Part shown: in pieces, positions 34,579 through 43,392 of the stretch
Numbering within the stretch: position 1 is the first letter of the stretch
Layout: every line of letters starts with the position of its first letter
Assembly (NCBI RefSeq): GCF_002699205.1
Contig: NZ_PABT01000009.1
Span: 62,001-126,000, forward strand
Direction: 5' to 3'
Length of the DNA: 64,000 nt
Origin: Allomuricauda sp.
GTDB taxonomy: Bacteria > Bacteroidota > Bacteroidia > Flavobacteriales > Flavobacteriaceae
Made by a program: the position numbers and the translations under genes
The notes under the pieces: generated by a model
What the model saw: the letters and a program-made list of their open reading frames with translations, nothing else
Told to the model about the DNA's origin: nothing
The model's database searches: none

Positions 34579-36465
34579 ATGACCAAAAAAGAGAAGGAAC
34601 CCGAAAAACATATTGAACAGGCTTTGGAATTCATACTCAAAACGAAAAAAAGCCAATTTCAGAGAAGGGATTTCAAGAACGTGGACGCCCTTGTAGAGCT
34701 GGGAATAGCCAAACTCATCAATAAAGAACTGGAATTATACGAATTTGAGACAAATGCGCCACTTTTGACCAAGGCACTATATGGACTTTCCGTACAAAAG
34801 ATGGGACAACTGCCGATCGATATACCCAATGCTTTTCAAAAACTGGATGAATTCGAAGAAGTCCTGAAAAAAGAACAAGGAATTGCGCCGAATGTCATTG
34901 GATCCTACAGTACATTCTTAAGAGGGCTTAAAGGATATGTACTTTTTCAATTGGAGCAAAAGGGTGTGGATGTGGGAGGTTTTTTTGAAGGACTAATGAA
35001 GAACAAAGGACAAAGGGAAAATCAACTCTTTCTTTTTGAGGATAGCTTTTTCCGTTTTTTACCCAACTCCCGTTATCCGGCACCAAGGATATTTGCATTG
35101 TGCAAATTGGCCATGGAAAATGACGAAGCCTATTATGTGTTGGATTTTGCACGTTCTCTTCCATACAAAAATAAAGAATTGGCTCAAGAACTTTATGAGT
35201 TGAGCAAAGGACACAAACTCGCCAAAGAAAAAGGGTTTGTCACCAATTTGGCTGTTGGGCTGTACAATTCGTGCAAAGTAGAACTATTTGAGTATTATCG
35301 CACCTTGATAGCAGTAAGGCCTAATGAGGCATTTCGTTTCTTCCAGGTGATAGATAAAAAGGATAGAAAAACCTTGGAGGCCATATTGGGGATTGTCGCT
35401 TCAGATGACAGGGAAGAGAATAGAGTACGAAAAGCGTATGTTTTGAGTACACTGATAGTTCACCAAAAGGCAACCAAAAAAATCAGACAGCTGTCTTTCG
35501 ATTTGATCAAAAGTTATTTTGAAAGTGAGAATGAAGAGGTAAAACATGGTGTCCTGTGGTCCACTAACCATATTACCAATTTTGAGGAGGAGCGATTCGG
35601 TATTTTGATGGCCTATTTGAACAAAACTTCAAATTTTAAGGTCTTGACCAATTTCTTTTGGAGGTTCAAGGACCCTAAATATATGTACGGATTGCTACGG
35701 GCGTGTTACTATCAAGCATGGGGACGGAGTTCCATTAATTTTTTCAAAGAGGCAATTGGCCATTTTTGGCAGGTCAACAGGAACGCTTCGGAAAAACAGA
35801 TTTTAGCAATGTTCGACCCACAAAGGCAACTGGGACTCCTTCCCGTGGAGGTCCTTATGTGCGGGTACATCAACCCATTGCCTGTGGATTTGTTAAAACT
35901 GGACGACGAAGACCAGCAGGTAAATGCAATACGCTGCATCTGTATATTCCCCCATTCCTTCGACAGTTTATTACCCATTGTACTGAAGTTGAGGCACTCA
36001 AAATTTCCAAAGGTCAACCTATATCTAAAGGAGAGATTGGTCCAACTCATCGTTGAAGTCTATCATGAAATGTTGTTCGAATCCATAAAAAGGTTATTGG
36101 GCACAACGGCCAAGGACAAGAATTTCTTGAATGAAATGGCCAAGGCACTGGATCGATACAAGGAAATCAAGGCCCTTAAGGACTCGGTCGATGATTTGAA
36201 CCCTAGGCAAAATGAACGTGATTATATGGAACTGTTCTACTCCTTGGAACATGAACGACGGTCCATACTAATGGAAGAAATCCATCAAAGTAAGGACACC
36301 TTTATGAGCCATGCAAAAAGAAGCGTCATTGTTAGGGGAAATGCATGGAAATTGCCGGAAAAAGAGGAAATCACCCCGTTACAACGTTTTGCTTCTGGGC
36401 ATTGGATGCATGGAAATGCCGTATTGAATCCAGATTTATTTGAACTTGAACTGCGAAATATCTAA
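34579..36465 (+). CDS. Large helical-repeat protein, first gene of the graspetide-linked operon
   Basis: A 628-residue soluble protein I do not recognise. It is rich in paired helices (for example VRKAYVLSTLIVHQKATKKI and HGVLWSTNHITNFEEERFGI), suggesting HEAT-type repeats. It has no signal peptide, membrane helix or obvious catalytic motif. The next gene starts 5 bases after its stop and the rest of the operon follows with gaps of 5-20 bases. It may be a scaffold or sensor for the nuclease-like protein encoded next; this is inference from context. Confidence 0.6.
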   Translation: MTKKEKEPEKHIEQALEFILKTKKSQFQRRDFKNVDALVELGIAKLINKELELYEFETNAPLLTKALYGLSVQKMGQLPIDIPNAFQKLDEFEEVLKKEQGIAPNVIGSYSTFLRGLKGYVLFQLEQKGVDVGGFFEGLMKNKGQRENQLFLFEDSFFRFLPNSRYPAPRIFALCKLAMENDEAYYVLDFARSLPYKNKELAQELYELSKGHKLAKEKGFVTNLAVGLYNSCKVELFEYYRTLIAVRPNEAFRFFQVIDKKDRKTLEAILGIVASDDREENRVRKAYVLSTLIVHQKATKKIRQLSFDLIKSYFESENEEVKHGVLWSTNHITNFEEERFGILMAYLNKTSNFKVLTNFFWRFKDPKYMYGLLRACYYQAWGRSSINFFKEAIGHFWQVNRNASEKQILAMFDPQRQLGLLPVEVLMCGYINPLPVDLLKLDDEDQQVNAIRCICIFPHSFDSLLPIVLKLRHSKFPKVNLYLKERLVQLIVEVYHEMLFESIKRLLGTTAKDKNFLNEMAKALDRYKEIKALKDSVDDLNPRQNERDYMELFYSLEHERRSILMEEIHQSKDTFMSHAKRSVIVRGNAWKLPEKEEITPLQRFASGHWMHGNAVLNPDLFELELRNI

Positions 36466-36470
36466 GGAAC

Positions 36471-38216
36471 ATGGATATCAAACCCATCATTGTCCAAAAA
36501 TATCTGGAATCCCTTAAAGAAGATTCTGAATTGGACGCCCTGCTCCCACTATTGTTGCAGGCGATGGATTTTGAGATATTGTCCACGCCCAAGGAGTATA
36601 AAGGGTTTCCTCAATACGGAAAGGATATTGTAGCCACCGGCAAAGACGGGAGCAAACAAAAGCACCGATATTATTTTGAAATAAAAGCTGGAAATATCGA
36701 TGGAAGGAACTGGGATACAGGCCCCAATAGTGTAAGGAGTAGCCTTGCAATGACCATAGACCATGAATTTGATACGACTTACCCAAATTTTAAGGAACTT
36801 CCCATAAAGGTAGTATTGGCCTTCAATGGACTTGTCACGGGGAAAGCCCGGGGACTATTGACTGGGTTTGCCAAAAAAGAATTTACTGATAAAGGGATTG
36901 AGTTTGAGGAATGGAACATATCCAAATTAACAGAACTGTTCAATGCGAAATTGTTTGGTGCCTACCTGTTTACGGACCAAGAGAACACGCGCCTTTTCAA
37001 CAGGGTAATTGTAAACTTAAATGCCAGTGATGGAGTTTCTCAGGATTTTGTGGACTTGGTGGACACTATTTTGAACATGGAAACATGGAAAGGAAACTCC
37101 AAAAAGGTTCCTCGGAAAATAACGTTACTTTTTGAGACCCTGAACCTCATTTCATTGATACTGTATACAGAGGCAAAATCCTATAACAATCTGGATATAG
37201 CCAAGAGATACCTGACACATCTCTTACTGCGATTTTGGCATTGGATTCTTAAAAACAAGCTTGAGGGGCACACCAATGTCGTGGCCTATTTTGCAAGGCA
37301 TTATATGTTTTATCATTCCTTGCTCAGGGAATACATTAAAAGAACATTGGACATGGCCCTGCTTAAAGATGGGCTTTCCCATCATAAGGCAGGAAGATAT
37401 GATGAAGTTGGGTATACCCATAGAACTCTTGGCTATTTAAGTACGTTGTGTTATGTCCTTAAGTTTGAGAAACGTTTTTCCCCAAATTTCGAAATAGAAA
37501 GGGCCAAAAGCCTATTGATAGGTGCCATCAATGCAAATTCTGTTTCAAAGAGGGTACTTTTGGATATCCATTCTTTAGTGGTGATGGACGTAATCGATCT
37601 GTTCATTGAATTTGGGGAGCTTGAAAATGCCAAGACCTATCTCAGGCAAGTATTGGGATATATTAAGAACGGTAAGGAACTATATGGTAGGTTGCCGGAT
37701 GCCAACAATAGTCTCAATAATGTCATCAAATTTACGGTAACCGGTAAAAAGCCTATATACTATGTGGACAGTACATCACCTCTGCTGGCCTCACTGATGG
37801 AATATGTTGCTATTTTGGATATTAAGGAGGATTACGAATGGCTGCCTGATTTTGTCCAAGAGCATGATATCACTTTAGGGATTTTTGTACCCCACCATGG
37901 TATAGAATCCACCTCAAAAGACCTTATCGAGGATAAGGAAAATGATCTGGAGGAACAATTGTTCTCTAAATCCGTAAGGGATGGATACCAATCGGAAATC
38001 CGTACCAAGATATACCCAGAAGGAGAATTGGATTTTGACGGCTTTCGTAAGGACTTATTGGAGAGGGCCAAGGAATTTACCTATGAGTATAGAACGGACA
38101 AGGCCGGCTTCCCCATGCTTCGTGATTTGGCCCATCACTATTATGGGACACCCTATTTTCCCGACAGATGGCGTCCCCTGTTAAAGCTATTGAACCCAAA
38201 GGAGACAAAAGAATAA
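36471..38216 (+). CDS. PD-(D/E)XK nuclease-like protein with helical C-terminus
   Basis: A 581-residue protein. The N-terminus holds a restriction-endonuclease-like signature: FPQYGKDIVATGKDG (Gln48-x-Gly50-x-Asp52) followed by YYFEIKAG (Glu70-x-Lys72). This is the order seen in Mrr-type QxGxD...ExK nucleases. VVLAFNGLVTGKARGLL then continues the fold. From about residue 190 on it is helical and unrecognised. It has no membrane segment. Position 2 of the six-gene graspetide operon suggests that it is the effector or client of the modified peptide. Confidence 0.6.
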   Translation: MDIKPIIVQKYLESLKEDSELDALLPLLLQAMDFEILSTPKEYKGFPQYGKDIVATGKDGSKQKHRYYFEIKAGNIDGRNWDTGPNSVRSSLAMTIDHEFDTTYPNFKELPIKVVLAFNGLVTGKARGLLTGFAKKEFTDKGIEFEEWNISKLTELFNAKLFGAYLFTDQENTRLFNRVIVNLNASDGVSQDFVDLVDTILNMETWKGNSKKVPRKITLLFETLNLISLILYTEAKSYNNLDIAKRYLTHLLLRFWHWILKNKLEGHTNVVAYFARHYMFYHSLLREYIKRTLDMALLKDGLSHHKAGRYDEVGYTHRTLGYLSTLCYVLKFEKRFSPNFEIERAKSLLIGAINANSVSKRVLLDIHSLVVMDVIDLFIEFGELENAKTYLRQVLGYIKNGKELYGRLPDANNSLNNVIKFTVTGKKPIYYVDSTSPLLASLMEYVAILDIKEDYEWLPDFVQEHDITLGIFVPHHGIESTSKDLIEDKENDLEEQLFSKSVRDGYQSEIRTKIYPEGELDFDGFRKDLLERAKEFTYEYRTDKAGFPMLRDLAHHYYGTPYFPDRWRPLLKLLNPKETKE

Positions 38217-38226
38217 CTACAGAACT

Positions 38227-38733
38227 ATGGAAAAATACAACGTGGAACACTATGTAAGCCCCCATCTTACTTATATAACATTACATGACAAACTTAGGAT
38301 TGGGCAATTGATATTCGATTGCAAGAAGAAGAGGATAACCATGGTCGATACCGCCATTTTATCGGAAATTTACGAGAAGGAGAAAGATGGCAAAAAAGTG
38401 ACTATAGATGAATATAGGCCATTGTACTTAACGGATGATTGGCTGATAAAGGTATTTCAGTTTGAAGGGAAATATCTTAACACCAACAATATGACCGTCT
38501 TCACTTCACAAAGACATGGTCTTAAGGTGCACAAACGGCAAGGAAATTATTATCTTGGTTATATTCTTAGGGAAAAGATGAACATAGGGGAATGGAAAGG
38601 ATGTTCATCAAGTAAACCAGAGATACTCTTCGTAAGCGAACTGATGGATTATTGCTATCTTTTAAAAAGGGACAGTCTGAAATTTACCAAGGATGATTTA
38701 AAAAGAATCAATGAACTGATAACCATTAATTAA
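38227..38733 (+). CDS. Small unknown protein upstream of graspetide precursor
   Basis: A 168-residue soluble protein of unknown family. The segment YRPLYLTDDWLIKVFQFEG followed by a later ILFVSELMDYCYLL loosely recalls a short protein type of Bacteroidota phages and mobile elements (LTEEWLLKFGF ... ELQNLYFAL), but the match is weak. It begins 10 bases after the nuclease-like gene and ends 20 bases before the precursor gene. Confidence 0.55.
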   Translation: MEKYNVEHYVSPHLTYITLHDKLRIGQLIFDCKKKRITMVDTAILSEIYEKEKDGKKVTIDEYRPLYLTDDWLIKVFQFEGKYLNTNNMTVFTSQRHGLKVHKRQGNYYLGYILREKMNIGEWKGCSSSKPEILFVSELMDYCYLLKRDSLKFTKDDLKRINELITIN

Positions 38734-38753
38734 TAAGACCAATTACAGAAATA

Positions 38754-39095
38754 ATGAGACCAATAACCTTTAATTTTTTGGAGAAACCCGAAGAGGTTGG
38801 CCTGGATGAATCTATCCTAAGCTATGATGAGGAATTGAATCTTTCCATCGATAAGAATTCCGGCCTGCCAGCGTTTGATGTACTATCTATGGATACGAGC
38901 ACAGGGACTAAGGATTATGTAGAAGTATCTGATACTGATGACACTCTGAATCTGTCCTACATGGACACAGCAACACGCACCAATACACAAATGGAGTCTA
39001 CGGATTTGGACAACAATGTTCACTACCTCATTCAGATGATGGACACTTCAACAGCCACAAGGACTTATGACGAAGCCGCTGATTCTGACGCCTAA
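38754..39095 (+). CDS. Graspetide (omega-ester peptide) precursor with three core repeats
   Basis: A 113-residue acidic peptide with no signal sequence. The leader (1-45) contains FNFLEKPEE, comparable to the FLE-type helix that recruits ATP-grasp ligases in microviridin leaders. The rest holds three 17-residue repeats: 46-62 MDTSTGTKDYVEVSDTD, 70-86 MDTATRTNTQMESTDLD and 96-112 MDTSTATRTYDEAADSD. The consensus is TxTxT then ExxDxD, giving three hydroxyl donors and three acid acceptors per repeat. An ATP-grasp ligase gene starts 5 bases downstream. Each repeat could carry up to three ester links. Confidence 0.88.
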   Translation: MRPITFNFLEKPEEVGLDESILSYDEELNLSIDKNSGLPAFDVLSMDTSTGTKDYVEVSDTDDTLNLSYMDTATRTNTQMESTDLDNNVHYLIQMMDTSTATRTYDEAADSDA

Positions 39096-39100
39096 TAGGG

Positions 39101-40015
39101 ATGATTCTTGTAATAACCCATAGAACTGATTATACTGCTGATTTCGTAATAAATAAATTAAACCAAAGGAATATTCCGTACCAAAGATTGAACTGTGAGG
39201 ACTTGATTTTCCAGAACTATGCCTTTGAAATCAACCATGACTTCGATTTCTACTTCCAAGGTTGCAAAACCTTCACATCGGGTTGGTTCAGAAGAACAAA
39301 GCTCCCCCAAATCCAGGGATTGACCGAAGAAGAAAGATTGTATTTATTAGGGGAGTACGATGCGCTTATTCAAAATATAGTTTCATCGATCGATTGTCAA
39401 TGGTTGAGTCAACCGAGACACATCTATTTTGCAGAAAACAAAACTGTACAGTTAAGGAAGGCCAAAGAGTTGGGGTTTAATATCCCCCCGACCTTGATTA
39501 CGAACAAAAAAGAAATGGTAAAATCCTTTTATGATAGGTATAATGGAAATATTATCATTAAGCCAATTTCCAGAACACGAATTGACTATCGTGAACAACC
39601 AGGTTTTATCTTCACAAATGTGGTTGGCGAAAATGTTATTAAAAACCTTGATTCGTTTGATATGAATCCCTGTATTCTTCAGAAAAACATAGAAAAGAAG
39701 TATGAAATTCGGGTCACTGTAGTGAAAGACAAGGTTTTTGCCGCAGCTGTTGATAGCCAAGAAGACGAGGACACCAAGGTGGATTGGAGACGGAAAAAAT
39801 TGAAATTCAGGGAAACGAGGCTACCTAAAACCATTGAGCAGCAGTGTGTACAGGTAGTGAAGGAATGTAATTTGGGATTTGGAGCCATAGATATGATAAA
39901 GACAATGGAAAATGAGTATTTTTTTCTAGAACTGAACCCTAATGGTCAATGGGCATGGATTGAATTGCAAACAGGCCAAAAAATATCCGAGGCAATTATA
40001 AGTGGTCTGACTTAA
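39101..40015 (+). CDS. MvdC/MvdD-type ATP-grasp graspetide ligase
   Basis: A 304-residue ATP-grasp enzyme of the microviridin ligase class. The N-terminal pre-ATP-grasp region includes TSGWFRRTKLPQI. The ATP-binding part has NIIIKPISRTRI and ILQKNIEKKYEIRVTVV. The metal-binding end is FLELNPNGQWAWIE, very close to the NPNGQW signature of MvdC/D. It should activate Asp/Glu side chains and join them to Thr/Ser hydroxyls (omega-esters) or Lys (amides). The precursor core has Thr-rich donors and almost no Lys, so esters are expected. Confidence 0.9.
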   Translation: MILVITHRTDYTADFVINKLNQRNIPYQRLNCEDLIFQNYAFEINHDFDFYFQGCKTFTSGWFRRTKLPQIQGLTEEERLYLLGEYDALIQNIVSSIDCQWLSQPRHIYFAENKTVQLRKAKELGFNIPPTLITNKKEMVKSFYDRYNGNIIIKPISRTRIDYREQPGFIFTNVVGENVIKNLDSFDMNPCILQKNIEKKYEIRVTVVKDKVFAAAVDSQEDEDTKVDWRRKKLKFRETRLPKTIEQQCVQVVKECNLGFGAIDMIKTMENEYFFLELNPNGQWAWIELQTGQKISEAIISGLT

Positions 40016-40023
40016 ATTATCCC

Positions 40024-40761
40024 ATGAGTTTTTTCAAATTTCTTTTCTTACCCCGGCAATTGGAATCAAAAAAACCCTTTGATTATGATAAAAATGATTA
40101 TCGGAATCTAAGGAGAGATCAATTGGAGTTACATAAATCCTATCTAAAAGAGATGGAAACCGAGGAGAATTCAAGGTTGGTAATGATTGAAAATAAGACC
40201 GCACAATTGGTTTCGCAAACAGGGCTTGTATTTGCACTACTGAGTTTGTTCGTTCCCTTCATCGTTGAAACCATTCTGAATGCACATATTATTTTTCGGA
40301 TTGTTTTCATAATGTTGTTAATCATGTGCTTTCTGTGCTACATTTTAGCAATAATCAACTCGTTAAAAAACTTCAATGTAAAGAAGTTTAATTATGGGTA
40401 TAAGTCCCCAATGACCATATTGAACCACCAATCTTTGAGTGAAAAAAAATTCATGCAGATGGAAATCAAGGATGCGTTGTATTGCATCAACAATAACATC
40501 GAAATGAACAACCGAAAGGCAACACATCTGATAAGGGGATATCATTTTTTCAAATTTGGTATCGTGTCAACCGCGGTACTGGTAGTTTTTCTCTGTGCAT
40601 CGCTTCTGTTCATCGCCAGTAAAGAAAGTGAAAATGGCACCAAACAACCCATGGAAACACAAATTAAAAAAGAGTTTTTAGATAATACAACGAACAGCGA
40701 TTTAGAAAAAGTCCATGATTCAATCAAAATAGATACAATGTCCAAGGCTAAAATCGATTGA
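40024..40761 (+). CDS. Three-helix membrane protein, last gene of graspetide operon
   Basis: A 245-residue protein with membrane helices at about 66-84, 90-112 and 178-198. A charged N-terminal coiled segment (LHKSYLKEMETEENSRLVMI) comes first, and a polar tail of about 45 residues ends the protein. The layout recalls SLATT/S-4TM-type membrane effectors of defence systems, though I cannot assign it. It has no ABC transporter or peptidase motif, so it is not a typical RiPP exporter. It might instead confer immunity or form a pore. Confidence 0.55.
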   Translation: MSFFKFLFLPRQLESKKPFDYDKNDYRNLRRDQLELHKSYLKEMETEENSRLVMIENKTAQLVSQTGLVFALLSLFVPFIVETILNAHIIFRIVFIMLLIMCFLCYILAIINSLKNFNVKKFNYGYKSPMTILNHQSLSEKKFMQMEIKDALYCINNNIEMNNRKATHLIRGYHFFKFGIVSTAVLVVFLCASLLFIASKESENGTKQPMETQIKKEFLDNTTNSDLEKVHDSIKIDTMSKAKID

Positions 40762-40767
40762 AGAACT

Positions 40768-41541
40768 TCAATCCAATTGTAGGGAAGAAATAGCATTGGT
40801 GGTGGTCTTTTTTTGCTTTTTTTTCTTCGCTATTTTGGCAGTAAGAAGACTTATTTTCCCACTTTGAAGAATTGATTTACCAGTAATCTGATTGACCTTT
40901 AGGTATATGAGGCCGATATCAGGGTGCAGACTTTTTAGGATATTTTTATTGAACAATTTTCTTGAAACACTCAGATTCGTATCCCTGAACAATTGGTTAA
41001 ACCTCTTATTGTGTTGACCATCATCAAGTAGGATCATCAGTAGGTAAGTCCTGTGAAATCCAAATTTGAGATATTGATTTACTTGGCTGATTCCCTTGGC
41101 AATATTTTTCTCTTTATTCAATACAATTCTACCGCTCTTCAACGTTCTTGCCTTTACACATTTGGCCTCAATCACAACGGCCCTATGAACCGAATCCAAA
41201 CTGAACAAAACCAAATCCAAATCCCCCGGCTTTTCATTTGTATTTTGGATTATTGGGTCCTGCAACTCCCTTATTGACTTGATATTGCCTTTTGGTAGCC
41301 CAAGCTCATCAAGCAAGAGATGGTGTAGATTGTGCTTTGAAAATAAAAAGTCCAGTATTTCTCTTTCCGTAAAAGCAGTGACTGCTTTGAAATTGTCCTT
41401 TTCCCCTTCGCGGAATAGGTGGGTAGTAGGATGCGCTAGCGGTACGGAATCGTAGACAATGGTTTTCCAAATATCATTGTCTTTTGGGGAGTACCCTGGG
41501 TTTAGACTTTTAAAAATTGATATTAATTTGTTTCTATCCAT
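40768..41541 (-). CDS. PD-(D/E)XK nuclease family protein
   Basis: A 257-residue protein with KPGDLDLVLFS (Asp107, Asp109) followed by AVVIEAKCVK (Glu125-x-Lys127), the core of a PD-(D/E)XK fold. A later ISQVNQYLKFGFHRTYLLMI fits the following helix and strand. The C-terminus is very basic (KIAKKKKQKKTT), as in DNA-binding proteins. It converges on the graspetide operon with a 6-base gap and has its own upstream region of about 200 bases. Confidence 0.65.
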   Translation of the reverse strand: MDRNKLISIFKSLNPGYSPKDNDIWKTIVYDSVPLAHPTTHLFREGEKDNFKAVTAFTEREILDFLFSKHNLHHLLLDELGLPKGNIKSIRELQDPIIQNTNEKPGDLDLVLFSLDSVHRAVVIEAKCVKARTLKSGRIVLNKEKNIAKGISQVNQYLKFGFHRTYLLMILLDDGQHNKRFNQLFRDTNLSVSRKLFNKNILKSLHPDIGLIYLKVNQITGKSILQSGKISLLTAKIAKKKKQKKTTTNAISSLQLD

Positions 41542-41749
41542 TGCGTCTTAACATGTCTACCATTGTCATATTCCAATAAGGTTTGGGGGTTAAAATAATT
41601 AGCTTAGCTTATTTTAATAAGAATTTACCTATTTTTTTTATATTTTTAAGCTGAAAGAATTTTCTATTAGCTCCCCCAAAGTTTAGCAAACCAGTATATG
41701 ATTTCCTTGAAATCATTTTTGGATAGTACTAACCAAAAAACGAACTTCA

Positions 41750-42736
41750 ATGAGGCGAATTGTTCTAATTGCTTCCCTAGTTTTCATGGGCTGCACCCCA
41801 ATTTATAAAATCTCCACTTCGGAAAATCAAGGAATCCCATTTTATACACAGCAACTTATCAAACACACCGAATACAATTATAAAGTAAAGTATTATGAGA
41901 TTCAAGTCACCTTTACCTATGAGGAAAAAAGAAAAACTTCAAATAATGAGGCCGATAAACGAAAGTTCTCCACTACCTTGATTAAGTACGCATATCCGAA
42001 ATGTGCCATAAGATTGAACAACATCTTTTCAAGCCAATCGAGTCCAATTGATGCGAAGAGAGAAGTGGAAAGCACAATGGAAAATGGTTCTCCAGGTTCA
42101 AAGAGTGAGTGTATCCTATATGATAGTGAACAATTGAATGGTTTGGACTCAAAAGAAATGCTTGAGAAATTAAGTCAAACAAATAAAAAGCAAAATTCAA
42201 ATCCCCCTAAAGAATGTGAGAAAAAGAGCAATCAGGTTTTGGCGTTTGTTTCGGAATCTACCAGCTATAAGTTGGAATTGGAAGATACGCCAAGGTATGT
42301 TAATATCAGAAAGCCATTTTTGGGTTCGGTAGAGGGAACGATAACCTTAAATGAAAATGGAACTCTGGCCAGTGCCACAACATCTATTACGGACGAAACC
42401 GTAGGTAAAGTTTTGGACCTCATTCCTTTCTCGGATATCATCACTTCTAAGCTCGAACTAGAGGATTCTACGGAAGATGCTGAGGAAATGGCTTTGACGG
42501 ACGAACCAATCCTTGTCAATGCCAAACTTTCGCTTATTCCAATCACCACAATGTATACAATTACAAAAGCCTTCCAAAAGACCGATAAAGAGTGGGTTCC
42601 CAAATACACCAATTACAAAGTTTCTCGGGCGACAAGCAAAGGGTCCACAGCAGAAGAGGAGCAAAAAAATATTATTACTATGGAAGGAAAACTAATGCTA
42701 CCTGACACCAAAACCGAGGATAAAAAAGAAAAATAA
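41750..42736 (+). CDS. Lipoprotein of unknown function
   Basis: A 328-residue lipoprotein (lipobox LVFMGC, Cys15). A basic, Asn/Lys-rich stretch lies mid-protein, and strand-like segments such as PRYVNIRKPFLGSVEGTITL and ILVNAKLSLIPITTMYTITK follow in the second half. I do not recognise the family. It starts after a 208-base AT-rich gap and is followed 65 bases later by the DUF4062 gene on the same strand. Confidence 0.6.
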   Translation: MRRIVLIASLVFMGCTPIYKISTSENQGIPFYTQQLIKHTEYNYKVKYYEIQVTFTYEEKRKTSNNEADKRKFSTTLIKYAYPKCAIRLNNIFSSQSSPIDAKREVESTMENGSPGSKSECILYDSEQLNGLDSKEMLEKLSQTNKKQNSNPPKECEKKSNQVLAFVSESTSYKLELEDTPRYVNIRKPFLGSVEGTITLNENGTLASATTSITDETVGKVLDLIPFSDIITSKLELEDSTEDAEEMALTDEPILVNAKLSLIPITTMYTITKAFQKTDKEWVPKYTNYKVSRATSKGSTAEEEQKNIITMEGKLMLPDTKTEDKKEK

Positions 42737-42801
42737 CCAATAATATTTTTGGAATTGAAAGCAGGGTAATGGCGATGGACAAATACAAACCAAATTAATA
42801 T

Positions 42802-43392
42802 ATGGCAAAACCAAGGATTTTTATAAGTTCTACCTGCTATGACTTGAATGACATACGAAGTGAGCTCACAGATTTCTTGCAGAAATATAATTTCGAGGTT
42901 CTCAATTCCCAATTGAAAAATTTTGGCGTTACTCCGGGAAAACATTCCCACACGGCCTGTTTGGAGCAAGTAGAGAATGCCGATTTTTTCATTGTAATTA
43001 TTGGTGGGCGTAGAGGCGGGACCTTCATAGGCTCGGAAAAGTCAATTACAAACGAAGAATATTCCCTAGCAGTCAAGAAAGGTGTTCCAATCATGGTGTT
43101 TGTCAACCAAAGAGTAAATGAGATTTTACCACTATACAAGAAAAACGCAACTTTGGATTTTTCAGATGTGGTCGAGGATAAAAGAGTGTTCCATTTCATA
43201 GAATATATCAAGGCATCTTCAGAAGACAATTGGATTTTTCAGTTTCAGAATGTTAACGATATAAAGGAAACGATTATAGCACAATTTGCATACTACCTCT
43301 TTCTTTTTCCCAGAATTGTAAAAAATCCACCAGCAAAGAAAAAAGTGTGGACTCATCAAAGCTTGCCTTTGTTCAGTTTCCATCCAATATGA
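42802..43392 (+). CDS. DUF4062 domain protein, 5' part of a frame-split gene
   Basis: The first 180 residues form a DUF4062 domain: RIFISSTCYDLNDIRSEL at the start, then ENADFFIVIIGGRRGGTF and YSLAVKKGVPIMVFVNQ. DUF4062 is a TIR-like/nucleoside-deoxyribosyltransferase-like fold often placed at the front of NTP-dependent defence proteins. After AKKK the zero frame runs only 13 odd residues to a stop. The -1 frame continues 170 residues with good coding bias, so the true protein is probably about 350 residues long. The switch point is the A6 run at 43339-43344. Confidence 0.7.
   Translation: MAKPRIFISSTCYDLNDIRSELTDFLQKYNFEVLNSQLKNFGVTPGKHSHTACLEQVENADFFIVIIGGRRGGTFIGSEKSITNEEYSLAVKKGVPIMVFVNQRVNEILPLYKKNATLDFSDVVEDKRVFHFIEYIKASSEDNWIFQFQNVNDIKETIIAQFAYYLFLFPRIVKNPPAKKKVWTHQSLPLFSFHPI

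Noticed and set aside
38880-39090. Repetitive stretch first considered as a DNA repeat or CRISPR-like array
   Set aside because: The repeat exists at protein level only (17-residue graspetide units); the nucleotides differ and spacers are translated.
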